This document shows, in pieces, positions 62,135 to 64,000 of a stretch of DNA of 64,000 nucleotides. The translations under genes were made by a program, and so were the position numbers. Position 1 is the first letter of the stretch. Each line of letters begins with the position of its first letter. Source of the DNA: Lolium rigidum (taxonomy: Eukaryota > Streptophyta > Magnoliopsida > Poales > Poaceae). The notes beneath the pieces were generated by a model. The model was not told the origin of the DNA. It made no database searches and saw only the letters and a list, made by a program, of their open reading frames with translations. The DNA lies in assembly GCF_022539505.1 (NCBI RefSeq), contig NC_061508.1:31614256-31678255 (forward strand), written 5' to 3'.

Positions 62135-64000
62135 TTGAGGTACTCAACTGTTGGTGGAGGCATTTTCTCTGCCATGAACACCTGTCGCGAGATTACTTTC
62201 TGAGTTCTATTGGACGACCTTCCCTTCTGAATCATCGAGACCGCTCCGTTAGAATTGGGATCAACGTAAGGTGGTGGTGCAGGCGCCGCCGCTATTCTTA
62301 GCTGATGTCGATTGTTATCTGTTATCGCGGGAGGAGGTGGCAGGTGGATCTCACTTCTGGGTTCTCGAGGATTTCTTTGCGCTGCCTGAGCATTAGCATG
62401 CCCTGCATATCTCAGCATTGCCTGGAAATTTCGACAATCCTTCTGCAGATGTCCCGACTGTCTTTTTCCGTTGCTGTCGAGGAAAAAGTGCATCTGACAC
62501 GGCCCGTTCATCATTTCTTCGGGAGACACAAAAGGCCTCTGGAACCTTGGCCCGCTGTTTTGCCTATTTTGTCGAAATTCGTCTCTATTGTCACTTCGTT
62601 GCTCATTACTTCTCTGGTAGTCCTCTCGATTATTTCCTCCTGCACTGGCTCGGAAACCAGCCGAAATTTGACCTGGAGCATCATAATTCGAGTACTGCCG
62701 AGGAAATCGTCGCCTTGATTGATAATTTCGACCGCGGTCCTCCTCTGGCGACCTATGCCATTTGTTGTGGACAGCATCTTCTCCATCTGCCAATCTGTTT
62801 GCTATTTCCATTAATGCAGATACTGTCTTTGGATTGGTTCTTCCCAAATCTTCGACAAGATCTCCACGCCTGATCCCTGCGACAAATGCATCTATTGCTC
62901 TCTCGTCAGATATATTTTCTGCCGAATTTTTTATGATGTTCCACCTTTGGATATATTTTCTCATTGGCTCGTCTGGCTTCTGTCGACACGCCCGTAACTC
63001 CTCTAGAGATGCGGGCTTCTTGCAGGTGGATCGAAAATTCTTGACGAATATGTCCTCAAAGCTATCCCAGCTGTCGATAGAGCCTGGAGGAAGCTTTTTG
63101 ATCCAAGATCGTGCAGCTCCACTTAAATGCACCTGAATTCTTTGCATGGCTGTTGCCCTGGTCCCTCCAGTTAACTTCACCGTCTCGAGGTAATCAACTA
63201 GCCAATCCTCTGGATCTTGCAGGCCGTCGAATTTTTTGAAATGATCAGGCAACTTAAATCCCGAAGGGACTCGAGTTTTTCGTACTCTGCTTGTGAAGCA
63301 CGACAAACCGCACATATCCTCGTCGTTTAATTCTGGGGAATACCGATGTTCCCTTCTGCCTTGCCGTGCTCTGTCTACCCTTGCTTGTGCTGCCGTATCT
63401 CTTGCTCCACTTGTTCCTTCGACATTTGCTGCTTGCTGCTGCCCGTAGGTCGTGGACTATTTAGCCTTGCGGCTCCTTCGGCGGTGTTGATACAAACGTC
63501 GTTCCCATGGCTTCAGCTCCTGCCACCGCCATGTTGTACAAAGCCTCCCTTGGATCTCCTCGGAGGTGGCCTAGATGCAAGGATAAAGGCTTGTGTCGCC
63601 ATATACCCAGCTTACGGTGTCTTGGGGATAATATTCCCTCTCGTGTCTATCGACATAAAAGACATGTCGAGATTTTGAACCAGGTACTCTCTTTCTCCTT
63701 CAGGTATGTGTTGCAATCTTGACCTTGCTCTGTTCCGAGCTTCTCTATGGCTATCTCCCGAGGTTCCAGATTGTCGACTCAACTCTGCCCTTCGTCTGCT
63801 TGACGCAGAAGCTGCCTCCTTTCTTCTGTTTAGAGCTTCTGTCTGTTTTTCCAGTTCTCTTCCAGCTCGGGCGAGTCTATATTGATAAGCTTGCAGTTCT
63901 TGGACTGTAGCACTTGTCGTCATTGGTTCCGAGCCATCTAAAGCTTTCGCAGCTCTATCCCAGGCTGTTTGCGGAAGTTGAACTCTGACGCGTGGTGTGG
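62135..64000 (-). pseudogene. gag: Gag of element D (N-terminus beyond the window)
   Basis: The minus-strand frame is open from the window edge (QTAWDRAAKALDGSEPMTTS); an ATG at 63923 could be internal. It is interrupted by TAA at 63611-63609 (KTP*AGYMATQAF) and by further stops between 63600 and 63320, then is open from 63315. The gag core is LPDHFKKFDGLQDPEDWLVD, HLSGAARSWIKKLPPGSIDS and FRSTCKKPASLEELRACRQK. After Arg/Asn/Gln-rich sequence comes the finger-like C-x2-H-x12-H-x4-C (62434-62499), then a Pro-rich linker and WSGQDIGFTIADHPQQVPRP at the junction to protease. It is the particle protein of a Tat-type element, here degenerate at its N-terminal part. Confidence 0.87.

Larger units (their letters stand above)
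51986..64000 (-). mobile_element. Element D: Tat-type Gypsy retrotransposon with antisense gene (partial)
   Basis: Minus-strand element running off the right edge. In element orientation: gag (64000 to about 62130), protease (to 61444), TAG, RT, RNase H and integrase (61440-58220), a 5.9-kb 3' region holding an eight-exon antisense gene, the polypurine tract and a 368-bp 3' LTR. The coding regions carry several frameshifts. It is inserted in the 3' region of element B. Confidence 0.93.

Noticed and set aside
1..64000. Host protein-coding genes, rRNA, tRNA, or organelle insertions
   Set aside because: Every substantial coding frame could be assigned to a transposable element or to unexplained element cargo. 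No conserved host gene structure was found by reading both strands.

Overview
This window is plant nuclear DNA made almost entirely of transposable elements. No host single-copy gene, tRNA or rRNA gene was found. The mix of element types points to a large-genome grass, most likely a member of the Triticeae (wheat, barley, rye, Aegilops): Tat-type Gypsy elements with antisense genes, an Athila-type Gypsy element with 1.6-kb LTRs, a large LTR retrotransposon derivative (LARD), and LINE and Helitron scraps. The species is an inference from recalled sequence style; no search was run. Family letters (A, B, C, D, X, LARD) are local labels.

Layout, left to right. Positions 1-1210 are the 3' end of a B-family Tat Gypsy element (internal tail, then its 3' LTR), abutting a partial A-family LTR on the minus strand (1211-1671). 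An unassigned decayed stretch follows (1672-2726), then a 5.7-kb solo LTR of the LARD family on the minus strand with a perfect 5-bp target duplication (2727-8452). Element X (8453-13012) carries an intact two-exon gene for a 489-residue uncharacterised protein, hairpin-forming minisatellites and a probable LTR. A 46-bp stub of a C-like LTR, a truncated LINE reverse transcriptase and a Helitron fragment (decayed helicase plus a probable captured exon) follow to 15454.

From 15455 the rest is one nested stack. Tat Gypsy element A (plus strand) begins at 15455. It is split inside pol by a complete LARD (17732-31861, TSD GTTGT, two nearly identical 5.79-kb LTRs), resumes at 31867 and is split again at 35615 by Tat Gypsy element B (plus strand). 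B is split inside its reverse transcriptase by a complete, pol-less Athila-type element C (40652-48791, minus strand, TSD AGAAG), resumes at 48797 and is split at 51986 by Tat Gypsy element D (minus strand), which runs off the right edge. Removing each insertion with one TSD copy rejoins the interrupted reading frames of A and B.

The three Tat families share features beyond protein homology: a conserved in-frame TAG between gag-protease and pol, a TATA box in the loop of a hairpin whose arms differ in sequence but still pair, and a CHHC finger-like motif in Gag. A and D also carry an antisense gene between pol and the 3' LTR. In D it has eight exons with canonical, phase-compatible splice sites; in A its last exon is visible. 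All five LTR families with a visible 3' end repeat their polypurine-tract-like motif upstream of the functional copy. Most coding regions are inactivated by frameshifts or stops, which are listed individually.
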